This document shows, piece by piece, positions 1-8,292 of a DNA stretch of 16,917 bases. Under the pieces are notes generated by a model, which had not been told where the DNA came from, made no database searches, and was given only the letters and a program-made list of their open reading frames with translations. The stretch comes from Fibrobacteraceae bacterium (GTDB lineage: Bacteria; Fibrobacterota; Fibrobacteria; Fibrobacterales; Fibrobacteraceae). The DNA is taken from assembly GCA_023231365.1 (NCBI GenBank), contig JALNVO010000029.1:1-16917 (forward strand). The letters run 5' to 3'. Every line of letters starts with the position of its first letter. The first letter of the stretch is position 1. Made by a program: the position numbers and the translations under genes.

Positions 1-123
1 GACACTATCACGATCGACGTCGAGCTCATCGCGCCAGTCGCAATGGAAAACCAGCTCCGCTTCGCCATCCGCGAGGGTGGCCGCACGGTCGGTGCTGGAT
101 CCGTAACTGAAATCATCAAGTAA
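1..123 (+). CDS. tuf: Elongation factor Tu, C-terminal fragment (5' end outside window)
   Basis: The first 40 codons of the window, up to the TAA at 121-123, read as the end of EF-Tu domain III. The stretch [15 protein letters not shown] is the near-invariant C-terminal signature of this GTPase, which delivers aminoacyl-tRNA to the ribosomal A site. The gene is cut by the left edge, so the GTP-binding domain is not visible. It sits 9 bases before rpsJ, the arrangement seen where the str operon (rpsL-rpsG-fusA-tuf) runs into the S10 operon. That upstream order is inferred and not seen here. Confidence 0.97.
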   Translation, partial: DTITIDVELIAPVAMENQLRFAIREGGRTVGAGSVTEIIK

Positions 124-132
124 GGAATAACA

Positions 133-441
133 ATGGCTGGTGAACGCATTCGTATTTGCCTGAAGTCTTTCGATCATCGTATGATAGATCGTTCCGCTCA
201 GGACATTGTAAATACGGCAAAGAACACGGGAGCCCGCATCGCGGGACCAATCCCTCTCCCGACCAAGATTCAAAAGTACACGGTTCTTCGTTCTCCTCAC
301 GTAGACAAAACGTCTCGTGAACAGTTCGAGTCCCGCACCCATAAACGCTTGATTGACATTCTGGACGCTACTCCTCAGACCGTTGACTCTCTGATGAAGT
401 TGGATTTGCCTGCTGGTGTCGAAGTCGAAATTAAGGTGTAA
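133..441 (+). CDS. rpsJ: 30S ribosomal protein S10 (NusE)
   Basis: The 102-residue product has the family's usual length and matches S10 along its whole length: [17 protein letters not shown] at the N-terminus, [20 protein letters not shown] in the middle and [13 protein letters not shown] at the end. S10 binds 16S rRNA in the 30S head. As NusE it also joins NusB in transcription antitermination and contacts NusG. The ATG at 133 follows an AAGGA ribosome-binding site that overlaps the tuf stop codon. It is the first gene of the S10 part of the cluster. Confidence 0.99.
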   Translation: MAGERIRICLKSFDHRMIDRSAQDIVNTAKNTGARIAGPIPLPTKIQKYTVLRSPHVDKTSREQFESRTHKRLIDILDATPQTVDSLMKLDLPAGVEVEIKV

Positions 442-445
442 TACA

Positions 446-1063
446 ATGAACGGTATTCTTGCAAAAAAGCTGGGAATGACCCAAGTATTCACGGAGCAGG
501 GCGAATGCGTCCCTGTGACAGTTCTCGAAGCTGGTCCGTGTGTGGTTGTTTGCCACAAGACTGAAGAAAAAGATGGCTATACCGCTATTCAGGTCGGTTT
601 TGGCCTTGTTAAGGAAGGACGTGCCAATAAGCCCATTGCCGGTCAATTTAAGAAAGCCGGGCTCGATGTTCGCGGTTATCTCGCTGAATTCGATGTCGCT
701 AGCCTTGAAGAATGGCCTGTTGGTAAGGAATTCGGTGCTGCTGATTTCGCCGATGCTAAAATTGTAGATGTCTCCGGTATTTCCAAGGGCCACGGCTTTT
801 CCGGTACTGTGAAACGCTATAATTTCCAGACGGGTCCTCGTGGACACGGAACTCATAATATCCGTGAACCGGGTAGCTTGTCTGCTCATACGTTCCCTGG
901 CCGAGTATTTTCCGGCAAGCGTATGGCAGGTCAGTATGGCAACAAGAAAGTCACCGTCAAGCATCTTCAGGTAGTGAAGGTCGATGGTGATCGCAATTTG
1001 ATCTTTGTTCGCGGTGCTGTTCCAGGCCCCAAGAATGGAGTTATCGTGGTGAGGAAAGGCTAA
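446..1063 (+). CDS. rplC: 50S ribosomal protein L3
   Basis: The 205-residue L3 starts MNGILAKKLGMTQVF, which is typical of the family. The frame stays open upstream to a GTG at 416, but that would overlap rpsJ by 26 bases. The ATG at 446 follows AAGGTG at the end of rpsJ and gives the standard N-terminus. L3 binds 23S rRNA and sends a long loop towards the peptidyl-transferase centre; the loop is recognisable as FPGRVFSGKRMAGQYGNKKV. The glutamine that PrmB methylates in gammaproteobacterial L3 appears to be replaced here (GSLSAHTFPG). The TAA overlaps the rplD ATG by one base. Confidence 0.98.
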   Translation: MNGILAKKLGMTQVFTEQGECVPVTVLEAGPCVVVCHKTEEKDGYTAIQVGFGLVKEGRANKPIAGQFKKAGLDVRGYLAEFDVASLEEWPVGKEFGAADFADAKIVDVSGISKGHGFSGTVKRYNFQTGPRGHGTHNIREPGSLSAHTFPGRVFSGKRMAGQYGNKKVTVKHLQVVKVDGDRNLIFVRGAVPGPKNGVIVVRKG

Positions 1064-1686
1064 TGGCAAAGGCAAAGCTCTACGCCGCTAGCGGCGAATT
1101 TAAGAACGAAATGGATCTCCCGGCGGTATTTGATTCTGAGATAAACAAGGTTTGCATTTATTTGCATATCAAGGCGATTCTCAACAACCGTCGTCAGGGC
1201 ACTGCGGAAACCAAGAGCAAGTCTCTGGTCAGTGGTGGTACCATGAAACCTTGGAAGCAGAAAGGCACTGGCCGCGCTCGTTCGGGTCAGAATACCTCTT
1301 CCGTATGGGTTCGTGGTAACAAGGCTCATGGTCCGAAGGCTCACGATTATTTTGAAAAGGTGAACAAGAAGGTGAAGCTCATCGCTTTCCATTCTGCCCT
1401 TTCTGATAAGGCGAAAGAAGGAAAGGTCCTCGTATTCGAGAAGCTTGCTTTCTCCGCTCCTAAGACTAAGGATTTCCTCGCTGTTATGGATAAGGCCGGT
1501 CTTGAAAAGCGCAACGCTCTTTTCCTTATCGGATCCAAAGACGCGAACTTGCTCCTTTCGTCTTCCAACGTTCCTTGGGTTCGTACGGCTCGCGTTCAAG
1601 ACGTGAATACGTACGATCTCGTCCGCGCAAACAACATTGCGATTTCCCAGGATGCTCTGGGTGAACTCACCGGAGGTTCCAGATGA
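1063..1686 (+). CDS. rplD: 50S ribosomal protein L4
   Basis: The 207-residue L4 is slightly longer than the E. coli protein. The conserved tunnel-loop core KQKGTGRARSGQNTSSVWVR lies around residues 66-85 and is followed by KVNKKVKLIAFHSALSDKA. L4 binds 23S rRNA, and its extended loop lines the peptide exit tunnel. In E. coli it also represses the S10 operon through the mRNA leader; no such leader is visible here because the cluster continues directly from tuf. The start is TAATG-coupled to rplC, and the 3' end overlaps rplW by four bases. Confidence 0.97.
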   Translation: MAKAKLYAASGEFKNEMDLPAVFDSEINKVCIYLHIKAILNNRRQGTAETKSKSLVSGGTMKPWKQKGTGRARSGQNTSSVWVRGNKAHGPKAHDYFEKVNKKVKLIAFHSALSDKAKEGKVLVFEKLAFSAPKTKDFLAVMDKAGLEKRNALFLIGSKDANLLLSSSNVPWVRTARVQDVNTYDLVRANNIAISQDALGELTGGSR

Positions 1687-1985
1687 AAGAACTTCACGAA
1701 ATCATAGTTGAACCTCATATTACGGAAAGTACTTCCAAGAATATGGTGAATCCGCGTACGGGTGTCCGCGAGTATGTATTCAAGGTCGCTTTGGATGCTA
1801 CTAAGCCGGAAATCAAGAATGCTATCGAGAAGCGCTTCAATGTGAAGGTCGATTCCGTTCGCACTCTGATTAACCGCGGCAAGATGAAACGTGTACGCAC
1901 TGCTGTAGGCAAGAAATCCAATTGGAAGAAAGCTTACATCAAGTTGGTCTCGGGCAATAAGATTGCCGAGTTTGAAGGAGTATAA
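1683..1985 (+). CDS. rplW: 50S ribosomal protein L23
   Basis: The 100-residue product has the normal length for L23. EPHITEST near the N-terminus contains a glutamate (residue 15) that aligns with the E. coli Glu18 used to dock trigger factor, and [12 protein letters not shown] near the C-terminus is a family signature. L23 sits at the exit of the peptide tunnel, where chaperones and SRP bind. A strong GGAGG lies inside the end of rplD, and the ATGA overlap suggests coupled translation. Confidence 0.97.
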   Translation: MKELHEIIVEPHITESTSKNMVNPRTGVREYVFKVALDATKPEIKNAIEKRFNVKVDSVRTLINRGKMKRVRTAVGKKSNWKKAYIKLVSGNKIAEFEGV

Positions 1986-1987
1986 CA

Positions 1988-2818
1988 ATGGGTCTGAAAA
2001 GCTATAGACCTCTTACCCCGACTCTGCGTTATAAGCAGTTGAACGATAAGAAGGAACTCACTGCAGACAAGCCGTACAAGCCTCTTACCGTTGGTATCAA
2101 GCGCGGTTCCGGTCGCAGTACTCTTGGTGAAATCACATCCCGTCGTCGCGGCGGTGGACACAAAAAATCCTATCGTATCATTGATTTCAAGCGCAATCGT
2201 GCCGGAATTTCCTGCACTGTTGAAACAATTGAATATGATCCGAACCGTTCTGCCCGCATTGCCCTCGTCAAATATGTCGATGGCAAGCGTCAGTATATCA
2301 TCGCTCCGCTCGATATCAAGGTCGGGGATGTCTTGAATTCCGGTGTCGGTGCTGAATATCGTATCGGCAACGCCCTTCCTCTTAAGGATATCCCGCTCAA
2401 TACTTTCATCCACAATATTGAAGTGAAGCCGGGTAAGGGAGCTCAGATAGCACGCTCTGCGGGTGCAAATGCAGAACTCGTCGCTAAGGATGGAAAGCTC
2501 TGCCAGGTTCGCCTTCCGAGTGGTGAAATCCGTCGCATTCCCGAAGATTGCCTTGCTACAGTCGGCCAGGTTTCCAATATCGACCACATGAATGAAGTAT
2601 CTGGCTCTGCCGGTCGTTCTCGTTGGCTCGGTATCCGCCCGTCTGTCCGTGGTGTTGCCATGAACCCTGTCGATCACCCGCTGGGCGGTGGTGAAGGTCG
2701 CACATCTGGTGGCCGTCATCCTTGCTCTCCGTGGGGCAAGAACTGCAAGGGTAAGAAAACTCGTAACAATAAGCGCACTGATCATTATATCGTGCGTCAT
2801 CGTCAGAAGAGGGCCTAA
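1988..2818 (+). CDS. rplB: 50S ribosomal protein L2
   Basis: The 276-residue L2 is full length. N-terminal signatures ([31 protein letters not shown]) and the C-terminal core [19 protein letters not shown] are present. The histidine of VDHP corresponds to E. coli His229, which is important for 50S activity, and the lysine/arginine-rich tail [19 protein letters not shown] is intact. L2 is a primary 23S rRNA-binding protein needed for subunit joining and tRNA binding. A GAAGGAG site in the last rplW codons serves the ATG at 1988. The long open frame opposite it is treated as a shadow. Confidence 0.99.
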   Translation: MGLKSYRPLTPTLRYKQLNDKKELTADKPYKPLTVGIKRGSGRSTLGEITSRRRGGGHKKSYRIIDFKRNRAGISCTVETIEYDPNRSARIALVKYVDGKRQYIIAPLDIKVGDVLNSGVGAEYRIGNALPLKDIPLNTFIHNIEVKPGKGAQIARSAGANAELVAKDGKLCQVRLPSGEIRRIPEDCLATVGQVSNIDHMNEVSGSAGRSRWLGIRPSVRGVAMNPVDHPLGGGEGRTSGGRHPCSPWGKNCKGKKTRNNKRTDHYIVRHRQKRA

Positions 2819-2821
2819 TCA

Positions 2822-3106
2822 ATGTCGAGATCCCTTAAGAAAGGCGCATTCGTGGATTCCCACGTTTTGGTCAAGGCCAAGGCTATGGTCGGTTCCGACA
2901 AGAAACAGCCCATCAAGACTTGGTCCCGTCGTTCCACAATTATTCCGGATATGGTCGGTTTGACTTTTGCCGTGTACAATGGCAAACAGTTTATTCCGGT
3001 ATATGTTTCCGAAAATATGGTTGGACACAAGCTTGGTGAATTCTCTCCTACACGTATCTTCCGTGGCCATCGCAAAGCCGAAGTGGCTTCGGGAGGAGCT
3101 AACTAA
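2822..3106 (+). CDS. rpsS: 30S ribosomal protein S19
   Basis: The 94-residue S19 has the diagnostic N-terminus [16 protein letters not shown] and the C-terminal block [18 protein letters not shown]19 lies in the 30S head, complexes with S13 and contacts the A-site tRNA and the B1a bridge. The ATG lies three bases after the rplB stop, and the AGAAGAGGG at the rplB 3' end acts as ribosome-binding site. The TAA overlaps the rplV ATG by one base. Confidence 0.99.
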   Translation: MSRSLKKGAFVDSHVLVKAKAMVGSDKKQPIKTWSRRSTIIPDMVGLTFAVYNGKQFIPVYVSENMVGHKLGEFSPTRIFRGHRKAEVASGGAN

Positions 3107-3462
3107 TGAAAGCTACAGCTAATGTAAAGAACGTCCGTTATGGCGTTCGCAAACTCCGTCAAGTTGCGGATCTTATGCGTGGCAAGTCTGTGGACAAGGC
3201 TTTCGCGATGCTTTCCATTCTTCGCACAAAGAAGAAAGGCGCTGTCATCGTTGAAAGTGCTCTCAAGTCCGCTGTTGCCAACTTTAAGCAGAAGGCCCCG
3301 AGTGCTGTTACGCCGGAAGAGCTCAAGATCGTTACGATCATGGCTAATGGCGGCACAATTATGAAACGCATTCAGCCCCGTTCTCAGGGCCGTGCGTTCC
3401 GCATTCAGAAGCCGTTGTCCCATTTGACAATTGTCGTCGCTGACGACGCCGATAAGGAGTAA
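3106..3462 (+). CDS. rplV: 50S ribosomal protein L22
   Basis: The 118-residue L22 shows KNVRYGVRKLRQVADLMRGK at the N-terminus and the tunnel-lining beta-hairpin region MKRIQPRSQGRAFRIQK, followed by the C-terminal SHLTIVV. L22 contacts all domains of 23S rRNA, and its hairpin forms the tunnel constriction with L4, which is where macrolide resistance changes usually fall. No obvious insertion or deletion is visible in the hairpin. It is TAATG-coupled to rpsS, with GGGAGGAG just upstream. Confidence 0.98.
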   Translation: MKATANVKNVRYGVRKLRQVADLMRGKSVDKAFAMLSILRTKKKGAVIVESALKSAVANFKQKAPSAVTPEELKIVTIMANGGTIMKRIQPRSQGRAFRIQKPLSHLTIVVADDADKE

Positions 3463-3465
3463 ACT

Positions 3466-4128
3466 ATGGGTCAGAAAACTCATCCGTATGGTCTGCGCCT
3501 CGGTATTATCGATGACTGGCAGTCTAAGTGGTATGCCGAAGACAAGTTTGCCGAGCTTCTCTATGAAGACATTGTTCTCCGTCGCTATCTGATGAAGCGT
3601 TTCGAACATGCTTCCCTTTCTAAGGTTGGCATTGAACGCACCGTCAAAAAAGTGAACATAAACCTTTTCACCGCCCGTCCGGGTGTTGTGATTGGCAAAA
3701 AGGGTGAAGAATTGGAACGCCTTAAAAGCGAACTCCAATATTTAACGGGCAAAGAAATCTATATTAGCGTCCATGAAATCAAACGTCCGGAAGCTGATGC
3801 TAAGCTCGTTGCCGAGAATATTGCCCGGCAATTGGAAAAGCGAGTTTCTTTCCGCCGTGCCATGAAGCGTTCTATTCAAAGTGCAATGCGCATGGGCATC
3901 GAAGGCATCAAAATTCAATGCGGTGGCCGTCTTGGCGGTGCTGAAATTGCCCGTGTTGAAAAGTATGCTGAAGGTCGCGTTCCTCTTCACACACTTCGTG
4001 CAGACATCGATTATGCGACTTCTACCGCTAAGACTGTTTACGGTGCTGTCGGTATTAAGGTCTGGATTATGCACGGGGAAAAGATTGGCAAGGACGTCTT
4101 GTCGTCTGAACCTAAGAGAGAGAAGTAA
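3466..4128 (+). CDS. rpsC: 30S ribosomal protein S3
   Basis: The 220-residue S3 begins [20 protein letters not shown], as the family does. The type II KH domain carries its GxxG loop in [15 protein letters not shown] at about residues 71-85. The C-terminal S3 domain is seen as [17 protein letters not shown] and the closing block [16 protein letters not shown]3 lines the mRNA entry channel with S4 and S5 and contributes to mRNA helicase activity. The start follows AAGGAG at the rplV terminus. It is a little shorter than E. coli S3 and lacks most of the variable tail. Confidence 0.99.
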   Translation: MGQKTHPYGLRLGIIDDWQSKWYAEDKFAELLYEDIVLRRYLMKRFEHASLSKVGIERTVKKVNINLFTARPGVVIGKKGEELERLKSELQYLTGKEIYISVHEIKRPEADAKLVAENIARQLEKRVSFRRAMKRSIQSAMRMGIEGIKIQCGGRLGGAEIARVEKYAEGRVPLHTLRADIDYATSTAKTVYGAVGIKVWIMHGEKIGKDVLSSEPKREK

Positions 4129-4130
4129 TT

Positions 4131-4544
4131 ATGCTGAGTCCTAAAAGATCTAAGTTTCGCAAAGAACAGAAGCGTCGCATGAAGGGACGTGCCACCAGCG
4201 GTGACACGATCGCTTTTGGCGAATTTGGTTTGCAGTCTCTCGAAAAGTGCTGGGTCACAGCGCGCCAGATTGAAGCCGCCCGTATTACGATGACTCGTAA
4301 GATCAAGCGCGGAGGTCATATTTGGATTCGCGTGTTCCCTAACAAGCCGGTGACCCGTCACCCTGCTGAAGCCCGTATGGGTAAGGGCAAGGGCAATGTG
4401 GAATTCTGGGCAGCAGTAGTCCTTCCAGGCCGCATTTTGTTTGAGATGGGCGGTGTCGAACGCACATTGGCTGTCGACGCTCTCCGTGATGCAGCACAGA
4501 AGTTGCCTATCAAAGTTAAAATCGTAGAGGCTTCGGAAATCTAA
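4131..4544 (+). CDS. rplP: 50S ribosomal protein L16
   Basis: The 137-residue product begins [20 protein letters not shown] and contains [10 protein letters not shown] and [16 protein letters not shown], all L16 signatures. L16 organises the A-site region and central protuberance of the 50S subunit and is one of the last proteins added during assembly. The ATG lies two bases after the rpsC stop, with AGAGAGAAG upstream. The TAA overlaps the rpmC ATG by one base. Confidence 0.99.
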   Translation: MLSPKRSKFRKEQKRRMKGRATSGDTIAFGEFGLQSLEKCWVTARQIEAARITMTRKIKRGGHIWIRVFPNKPVTRHPAEARMGKGKGNVEFWAAVVLPGRILFEMGGVERTLAVDALRDAAQKLPIKVKIVEASEI

Positions 4545-4738
4545 TGAAAGCACGCGAACTGAAAGAATTGAGCAACGAACAGCTTCAGGAAAAGCTCTCT
4601 CAGCTTACTCTGGATTTGTTCAACAACCGGTTCTCTGCAAAAACCGGAAACAACGTAGAAAAGCCCGTTGCAATGCGCTCTATCCGCAAAGATATAGCTC
4701 GCATTAAGACCATCCTTACCGAAAGGGCCAAGGCGTGA
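4544..4738 (+). CDS. rpmC: 50S ribosomal protein L29
   Basis: The 64-residue product has the L29 two-helix hairpin. It starts [20 protein letters not shown], contains [12 protein letters not shown] in the turn, and ends with [20 protein letters not shown]29 sits beside L23 at the tunnel exit. It is TAATG-coupled to rplP. Its TGA overlaps an in-frame GTG of the next gene, although the following gene probably starts further on. Confidence 0.97.
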   Translation: MKARELKELSNEQLQEKLSQLTLDLFNNRFSAKTGNNVEKPVAMRSIRKDIARIKTILTERAKA

Positions 4739-4744
4739 GCCGGC

Positions 4745-4749
4745 AGGAG
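4745..4749 (+). promoter_or_regulatory. Ribosome-binding site that fixes the rpsQ start
   Basis: AGGAG lies six bases before the ATG at 4756. An in-frame GTG at 4735, overlapping the rpmC stop, would add seven residues not typical of S17 and would place this Shine-Dalgarno motif inside the coding region. Confidence 0.7.
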
Positions 4750-4755
4750 CAGATA

Positions 4756-5010
4756 ATGGATAGAAACTCTCGCAAAATGAGACAGGGTATCGTTTCGTCC
4801 AGTGCTATGGACAAGACGATCACGGTTGTGGTGGAAAACCGCAAGCGTCACCCGATTTACAACAAGATCATGACGACCACCACGAAATTCAAGGCTCACG
4901 ATGAAAAGAATGAAGCCGGAGAAGGCGATTTGGTGGAAATTATGGAAACCCGTCCCCTTTCCGCGACTAAGCGCTGGCGCTTGGTGCGTATTGTGGCTAA
5001 GAAGAAGTAA
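4756..5010 (+). CDS. rpsQ: 30S ribosomal protein S17
   Basis: With the ATG at 4756 the product is 84 residues, the usual S17 size. [20 protein letters not shown] and [19 protein letters not shown] form the OB-fold, and [17 protein letters not shown] closes it. S17 is a primary 16S rRNA binder at the bottom of the 30S body. The alternative GTG at 4735, which overlaps the rpmC stop, would give 91 residues. I prefer the ATG because of the AGGAG six bases upstream and the family length. Confidence 0.97.
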   Translation: MDRNSRKMRQGIVSSSAMDKTITVVVENRKRHPIYNKIMTTTTKFKAHDEKNEAGEGDLVEIMETRPLSATKRWRLVRIVAKKK

Positions 5011-5031
5011 TCCTTCTGGAGTAAGGCGAAT

Positions 5032-5400
5032 ATGATTCAAGAAGAAACAAGACTGGTCGTAGCCGATAATAGCGGTGCGAAAGAAGTCGCCTGCATCCGA
5101 GTTTTGGGTGGTTCTAACCGGCGCTATGCAAGCATCGGCGACCTCATTAAGGTAGCTGTAAAAGACGCTATCCCCCAGAGCAAGGTGAAGAAAGGCTCTG
5201 TTGCAGACGCTGTGGTTGTCCGCACCCGCAAGGAAATCGGCCGCAAAGATGGAACGCTTATCCGTTTCTCTGATAATGCCGTCGTGCTTGTCACGAAGGA
5301 TGGCGAACCGCGTGGAACCCGTATTTTTGGACCCGTGGCCCGTGAGCTTCGCGATCGCAAATATACGAAGATCATCTCTCTCGCACCCGAGGTGCTCTAA
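5032..5400 (+). CDS. rplN: 50S ribosomal protein L14
   Basis: The 122-residue L14 is highly typical: [49 protein letters not shown] and [14 protein letters not shown] are all present. L14 lies at the subunit interface, where it forms bridge B8 and receives the silencing factor RsfS. A 21-base gap with CTGGAG and TAAGG precedes the ATG. The TAA overlaps the rplX ATG by one base. Confidence 0.99.
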   Translation: MIQEETRLVVADNSGAKEVACIRVLGGSNRRYASIGDLIKVAVKDAIPQSKVKKGSVADAVVVRTRKEIGRKDGTLIRFSDNAVVLVTKDGEPRGTRIFGPVARELRDRKYTKIISLAPEVL

Positions 5401-5705
5401 TGTCAAATATCAAAAAGAACGATAACGTAAAAGTTATCGCCGGTTCCCACAAGGGAAAAACCGGTGCCGTTGTCAGCGTTGATCCGAAGGCGGGTCGCGT
5501 TATTGTCGCTGGGGTGAATATTCACAAGCGTCATGAAAAGCCAAGCCGCACCAATCAAACCGGTGGAATCGTCGAGAAAGAACTTCCGATTGCAATTTCA
5601 AATGTGATGTTGCTTGAAGGCTCTACTCCCGTCCGTACTCGTCGCACTCGTGAAGCTGGTAAGAAGAGCGTTCGCGTGAGCGTCAAGACCGGCAAGGCTC
5701 TGTGA
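5400..5705 (+). CDS. rplX: 50S ribosomal protein L24
   Basis: The 101-residue L24 has a KOW motif in [20 protein letters not shown], followed by [20 protein letters not shown], which is the family pattern. L24 is an assembly initiator that binds the 5' region of 23S rRNA near the tunnel exit. It is TAATG-coupled to rplN, the normal gene order in the spc segment. Confidence 0.98.
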   Translation: MSNIKKNDNVKVIAGSHKGKTGAVVSVDPKAGRVIVAGVNIHKRHEKPSRTNQTGGIVEKELPIAISNVMLLEGSTPVRTRRTREAGKKSVRVSVKTGKAL

Positions 5706-5715
5706 GGTCCCTACT

Positions 5716-6258
5716 ATGAGCAAAATGAAGAAAGAAGTTTACGAAAAAACAGTGGCGCCGGCTCTCAAGAAGCAGTTCGGTTATAAGAACGTGATGCAGA
5801 TTCCGCGCCTGCAGAAGATCGTCATCAATATGGGTGTCGGCGAAGCCGCATCCAACCGCAAAGTTCTCGACGAAGCTGTCGATACTCTTGCGGCTGTTAG
5901 CGGTCAGAAGCCCGTTGTAACGAAGGCTCGCAAGGCTATTTCCAATTTCAAGCTTCGCGAAGGCTTGGGAATTGGCGCCAAAGTGACCCTTCACGGCGAA
6001 AATATGTGGGATTTTCTCTATCGTTTTATTAATATTTCCTTGCCTCGTGTGCGTGACTTCCGTGGTCTTCCGCGCCGTGGATTCGATGGCAGCGGCAATT
6101 ATACGCTCGGCATCAAGGAACAAACGATATTTGTGGAAATTGATATTGATAAAATTTCGCAGACTCTCGGTATGGACATTTCCTTTGTCACTTCCGCTAA
6201 TACGGATGAAGAAGGACGTGCTCTGCTCGAAGGTCTCGGTCTCCCCTTCAGGAAGTAA
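5716..6258 (+). CDS. rplE: 50S ribosomal protein L5
   Basis: The 180-residue L5 has full family length. Signatures include [15 protein letters not shown] near residue 30, [20 protein letters not shown], and [21 protein letters not shown]5 binds 5S rRNA in the central protuberance with L18 and contacts P-site tRNA and S13 across the subunit interface. The ATG lies 10 bases after the rplX stop, with GTGAGG acting as ribosome-binding site. Confidence 0.99.
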   Translation: MSKMKKEVYEKTVAPALKKQFGYKNVMQIPRLQKIVINMGVGEAASNRKVLDEAVDTLAAVSGQKPVVTKARKAISNFKLREGLGIGAKVTLHGENMWDFLYRFINISLPRVRDFRGLPRRGFDGSGNYTLGIKEQTIFVEIDIDKISQTLGMDISFVTSANTDEEGRALLEGLGLPFRK

Positions 6259-6266
6259 GGTATACC

Positions 6267-6452
6267 ATGGCTAGCAGAAGAATGATTGAAAAGTGCAAGC
6301 GCACCCCGAAGTACACAGTTCGTGGGTATCACCGCTGCAAGCGTTGCGGTAGGCCGCACGCCTTTATGCGTCGCTTCGGTTTGTGCCGTATTTGCTTCCG
6401 CGAAATGGCACTTGCCGGTGAAATTCCGGGCATCACCAAATCTTCCTGGTAA
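6267..6452 (+). CDS. rpsN: 30S ribosomal protein S14, short zinc-binding (type Z) form
   Basis: This 61-residue S14 is the short C+ form and not the ~100-residue zinc-free form. Two CxxC pairs (C24/C27 and C40/C43, within HRCKRCGRP and GLCRICFRE) should bind one zinc ion. S14 is a late-assembling protein of the 30S head, next to S3 and S10. It sits between L5 and S8, the normal place. In genomes with a second, zinc-free S14 copy the pair is usually switched by zinc availability; nothing here shows whether such a copy exists. Confidence 0.98.
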   Translation: MASRRMIEKCKRTPKYTVRGYHRCKRCGRPHAFMRRFGLCRICFREMALAGEIPGITKSSW

Positions 6453-6464
6453 GGAGCATTCAAA

Positions 6465-6860
6465 ATGGCAATGACAGATTCTATCGCCGATATGCTCACC
6501 CGCATCCGCAACGCCGTTTCGGCGAAAGCGCCCGTGGTGGACATTCCTGCCAGCAATCAAAAGCGTGAAATCGCTCGAGTGTTGCAGGAAAAAGGTTTTA
6601 TTAAAAAGTTCGTAGTCGTTGAAGATGGCAAGCAAGGAATCTTGAAGATTCTTCTCCGCTATACCAACGGCGCCTCGGCTATCCAAGGTCTTCAGCGCGT
6701 TAGCCGCCCAGGTCTTCGTTCTTACAGCGATGTAACGAAGCTTCCGCGCATCCGCAATGGGCTTGGCTATGCTATTATCTCCACTTCCCAAGGGGTGATG
6801 ACCGATAAAGAAGCTCGCCAGCAAAAGGTGGGCGGTGAAGTCATCGCAAAGGTCTGGTGA
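6465..6860 (+). CDS. rpsH: 30S ribosomal protein S8
   Basis: The 131-residue S8 begins MAMTDSIADMLTRIRNAVSA and ends with GLGYAIISTSQGVMTDKEAR, both diagnostic. S8 binds the central domain of 16S rRNA and, in E. coli, represses the spc operon by binding mRNA at the rplE start. Whether that control exists here cannot be told from sequence alone. AAGGAG overlaps the S14 stop codon, eight bases before the ATG at 6465. A second in-frame ATG two codons later is possible but less well spaced. Confidence 0.99.
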   Translation: MAMTDSIADMLTRIRNAVSAKAPVVDIPASNQKREIARVLQEKGFIKKFVVVEDGKQGILKILLRYTNGASAIQGLQRVSRPGLRSYSDVTKLPRIRNGLGYAIISTSQGVMTDKEARQQKVGGEVIAKVW

Positions 6861-6867
6861 GGTAAAG

Positions 6868-7407
6868 ATGTCTCGTATTGGAAAAGCTATTATTCATATC
6901 CCCGCCGGAGTCAAGGTGGCGGTCAAGGGCCAGAACATTCAAGTGGAAGGGCCTCTTGGCAAGCTTTCTACTCAGGTTCATGACCTGATTAAGATCAAGC
7001 AAGAGGGCGCGACGATTTCGTTTGAACGCCCTGATGATCTCAAGTTCTCTCGCGCTATTCATGGAACGACCCGCGCTCTCGTAGCGAATATGGTCGAAGG
7101 CGTTACCAAGGGTTTTGAAAAGAACTTGGAAATCGTCGGTGTCGGTTACCGCGTGGAACAGAAAGGCAAGGACCTAAACTTGGTTCTCGGCTTCTCTCAC
7201 CCGGTGATCTTCAAAGCTCCGGAAGGTGTCACATTGAAGGCTGTCGATCCGCTAAAGGTCAATATCAAAGGTATTGACAAGCAGAAGGTCGGTCAAGCAG
7301 CTGCAGAAATCCGCAAGTACCGTCGTCCTGAACCTTATAAGGGCAAGGGCATCAAGTATGCGGGTGAAATCGTCCGGCGCAAGCAGGGCAAGAAGACAGG
7401 TAAATAA
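6868..7407 (+). CDS. rplF: 50S ribosomal protein L6
   Basis: With the ATG at 6868 the product is 179 residues and starts MSRIGKAIIHIPAGVKVAVK, standard for L6. The frame is open back to an ATG at 6835, but that would add 11 atypical residues and overlap rpsH. GTGAGGTAAAG around the rpsH stop supplies the ribosome-binding site for 6868. The C-terminal signature PEPYKGKGIKYAGEIVRRK is present. L6 has two similar domains and binds near the GTPase-associated centre and the sarcin-ricin loop. Confidence 0.98.
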   Translation: MSRIGKAIIHIPAGVKVAVKGQNIQVEGPLGKLSTQVHDLIKIKQEGATISFERPDDLKFSRAIHGTTRALVANMVEGVTKGFEKNLEIVGVGYRVEQKGKDLNLVLGFSHPVIFKAPEGVTLKAVDPLKVNIKGIDKQKVGQAAAEIRKYRRPEPYKGKGIKYAGEIVRRKQGKKTGK

Positions 7408-7416
7408 GGTAACGTT

Positions 7417-7788
7417 ATGACTGCTATTGCAAAAAAAAGAGTCGAATCTAGAATTGCGCGTCATGAACGTGTCCGCAAGGCCGTTAACGGTACCCCCGAA
7501 CGTCCGCGTCTTGCTGTCCGTCGCACGCTTTCTAATATGATCGCACAAATCATAGATGATGTTTCTCATAAGTCTTTAGTTCAGGTTGCGACTTCTTCGA
7601 AAGAATTTCAACAGAAGTTCGGCGAGCTTACAAAGACCGAACAGAGCAAGAAGCTCGGAAACCTCATTGCTGACGAAGCAAAAGCCAAGGGTATCACTAC
7701 TGTGGTTTTTGATCGTGGCGGTTTTATTTATCATGGTCGCGTGAAGGCCCTCGCTGAGGGTGCTCGTGAAAGCGGACTCCAATTCTAA
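7417..7788 (+). CDS. rplR: 50S ribosomal protein L18
   Basis: The 123-residue product has the basic N-terminal arm ([20 protein letters not shown]), [20 protein letters not shown], and the C-terminal [20 protein letters not shown], which define bacterial L18. It binds 5S rRNA together with L5 in the central protuberance. The ATG follows TAAGGTAACGTT after the rplF stop. The length is close to the usual 117-120. Confidence 0.98.
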   Translation: MTAIAKKRVESRIARHERVRKAVNGTPERPRLAVRRTLSNMIAQIIDDVSHKSLVQVATSSKEFQQKFGELTKTEQSKKLGNLIADEAKAKGITTVVFDRGGFIYHGRVKALAEGARESGLQF

Positions 7789-7794
7789 GAGGTG
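7787..7794 (+). promoter_or_regulatory. Ribosome-binding site for the TTG start of rpsE
   Basis: AAGAGGTG overlaps the rplR stop codon and is a good match to the anti-Shine-Dalgarno complement. It stands just ahead of the TTG at 7799, with no ATG or GTG in frame at usable spacing. It therefore decides the start of rpsE. Confidence 0.65.
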
Positions 7795-7798
7795 CACT

Positions 7799-8281
7799 TT
7801 GGAACACGAAAATCAAGTTTCTGAATTTGAAGACCGGGTTGTTCATATCAACCGTTGCGCCAAAGTGGTGAAGGGTGGCCGTCGCTTTTCCTTCAGCGCT
7901 CTGGTTGTTGTCGGTAACAAGAAGGGTAAGATCGGTATCGGTCTTGGAAAAGCTAAGGAAGTTTCCGAAGCTATTCGCAAGGGTACTGAATCTGCTCAGC
8001 GCAACCTCATCGAAGTTAACGTTCTCGACGGAACCATCCCGCATGATGTCGAAATCAAGTATGGCGCAACCCGCCTTCGCTTGATCCCGGCTGCTCCTGG
8101 TACTGGCGTTATCGCTGGTTCTGCTGCCCGTGCTGTGTTGGAACTCGCTGGTGTGCATAACATTTTGACCAAGATTTACGGTTCCTCTAATCCGAGCACC
8201 GTAGTCCAAGCTTGCGTTGAAGGTCTCACCACCCAGAAGAACAAAAATGAGTGCGCAGCTTTGCGCGGTCAGAACGCCTGA
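7799..8281 (+). CDS. rpsE: 30S ribosomal protein S5 (TTG start)
   Basis: The likely product is 160 residues from a TTG codon at 7799. It carries the S5 N-terminal dsRBD-like domain (RRFSFSALVVVGNKKGKIGI, GLGKAKEVSEAIRKG) and C-terminal domain (RLIPAAPGTGVIAGSAARAV, KIYGSSNPSTVV). S5 acts in decoding fidelity and in mRNA unwinding with S3 and S4. The next upstream in-frame start is an ATG at 7760, deep inside rplR, which would give 13 atypical leading residues. The TTG lies five bases after a good AAGAGGTG site and gives the normal family length (about 166). Confidence 0.96.
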   Translation: MEHENQVSEFEDRVVHINRCAKVVKGGRRFSFSALVVVGNKKGKIGIGLGKAKEVSEAIRKGTESAQRNLIEVNVLDGTIPHDVEIKYGATRLRLIPAAPGTGVIAGSAARAVLELAGVHNILTKIYGSSNPSTVVQACVEGLTTQKNKNECAALRGQNA

Positions 8282-8292
8282 GGTCTAGAGAT

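Noticed and set aside
416..445. Upstream GTG extension of rplC
   Set aside because: It would overlap rpsJ by 26 bases and add ten residues not found in L3, while the ATG at 446 has its own binding site.
1934..2800. 288-codon open frame opposite rplB
   Set aside because: It is antisense to a fully conserved gene, has no recognisable domain, and arises from the strong codon bias of rplB. The same applies to the long - strand frames at 431-1075, 3103-3738, 4600-5406 and 6099-6824.
7760..7798. Upstream ATG for rpsE inside rplR
   Set aside because: It would add 13 residues read from rplR in another frame, and it ignores the good binding site before the TTG at 7799.
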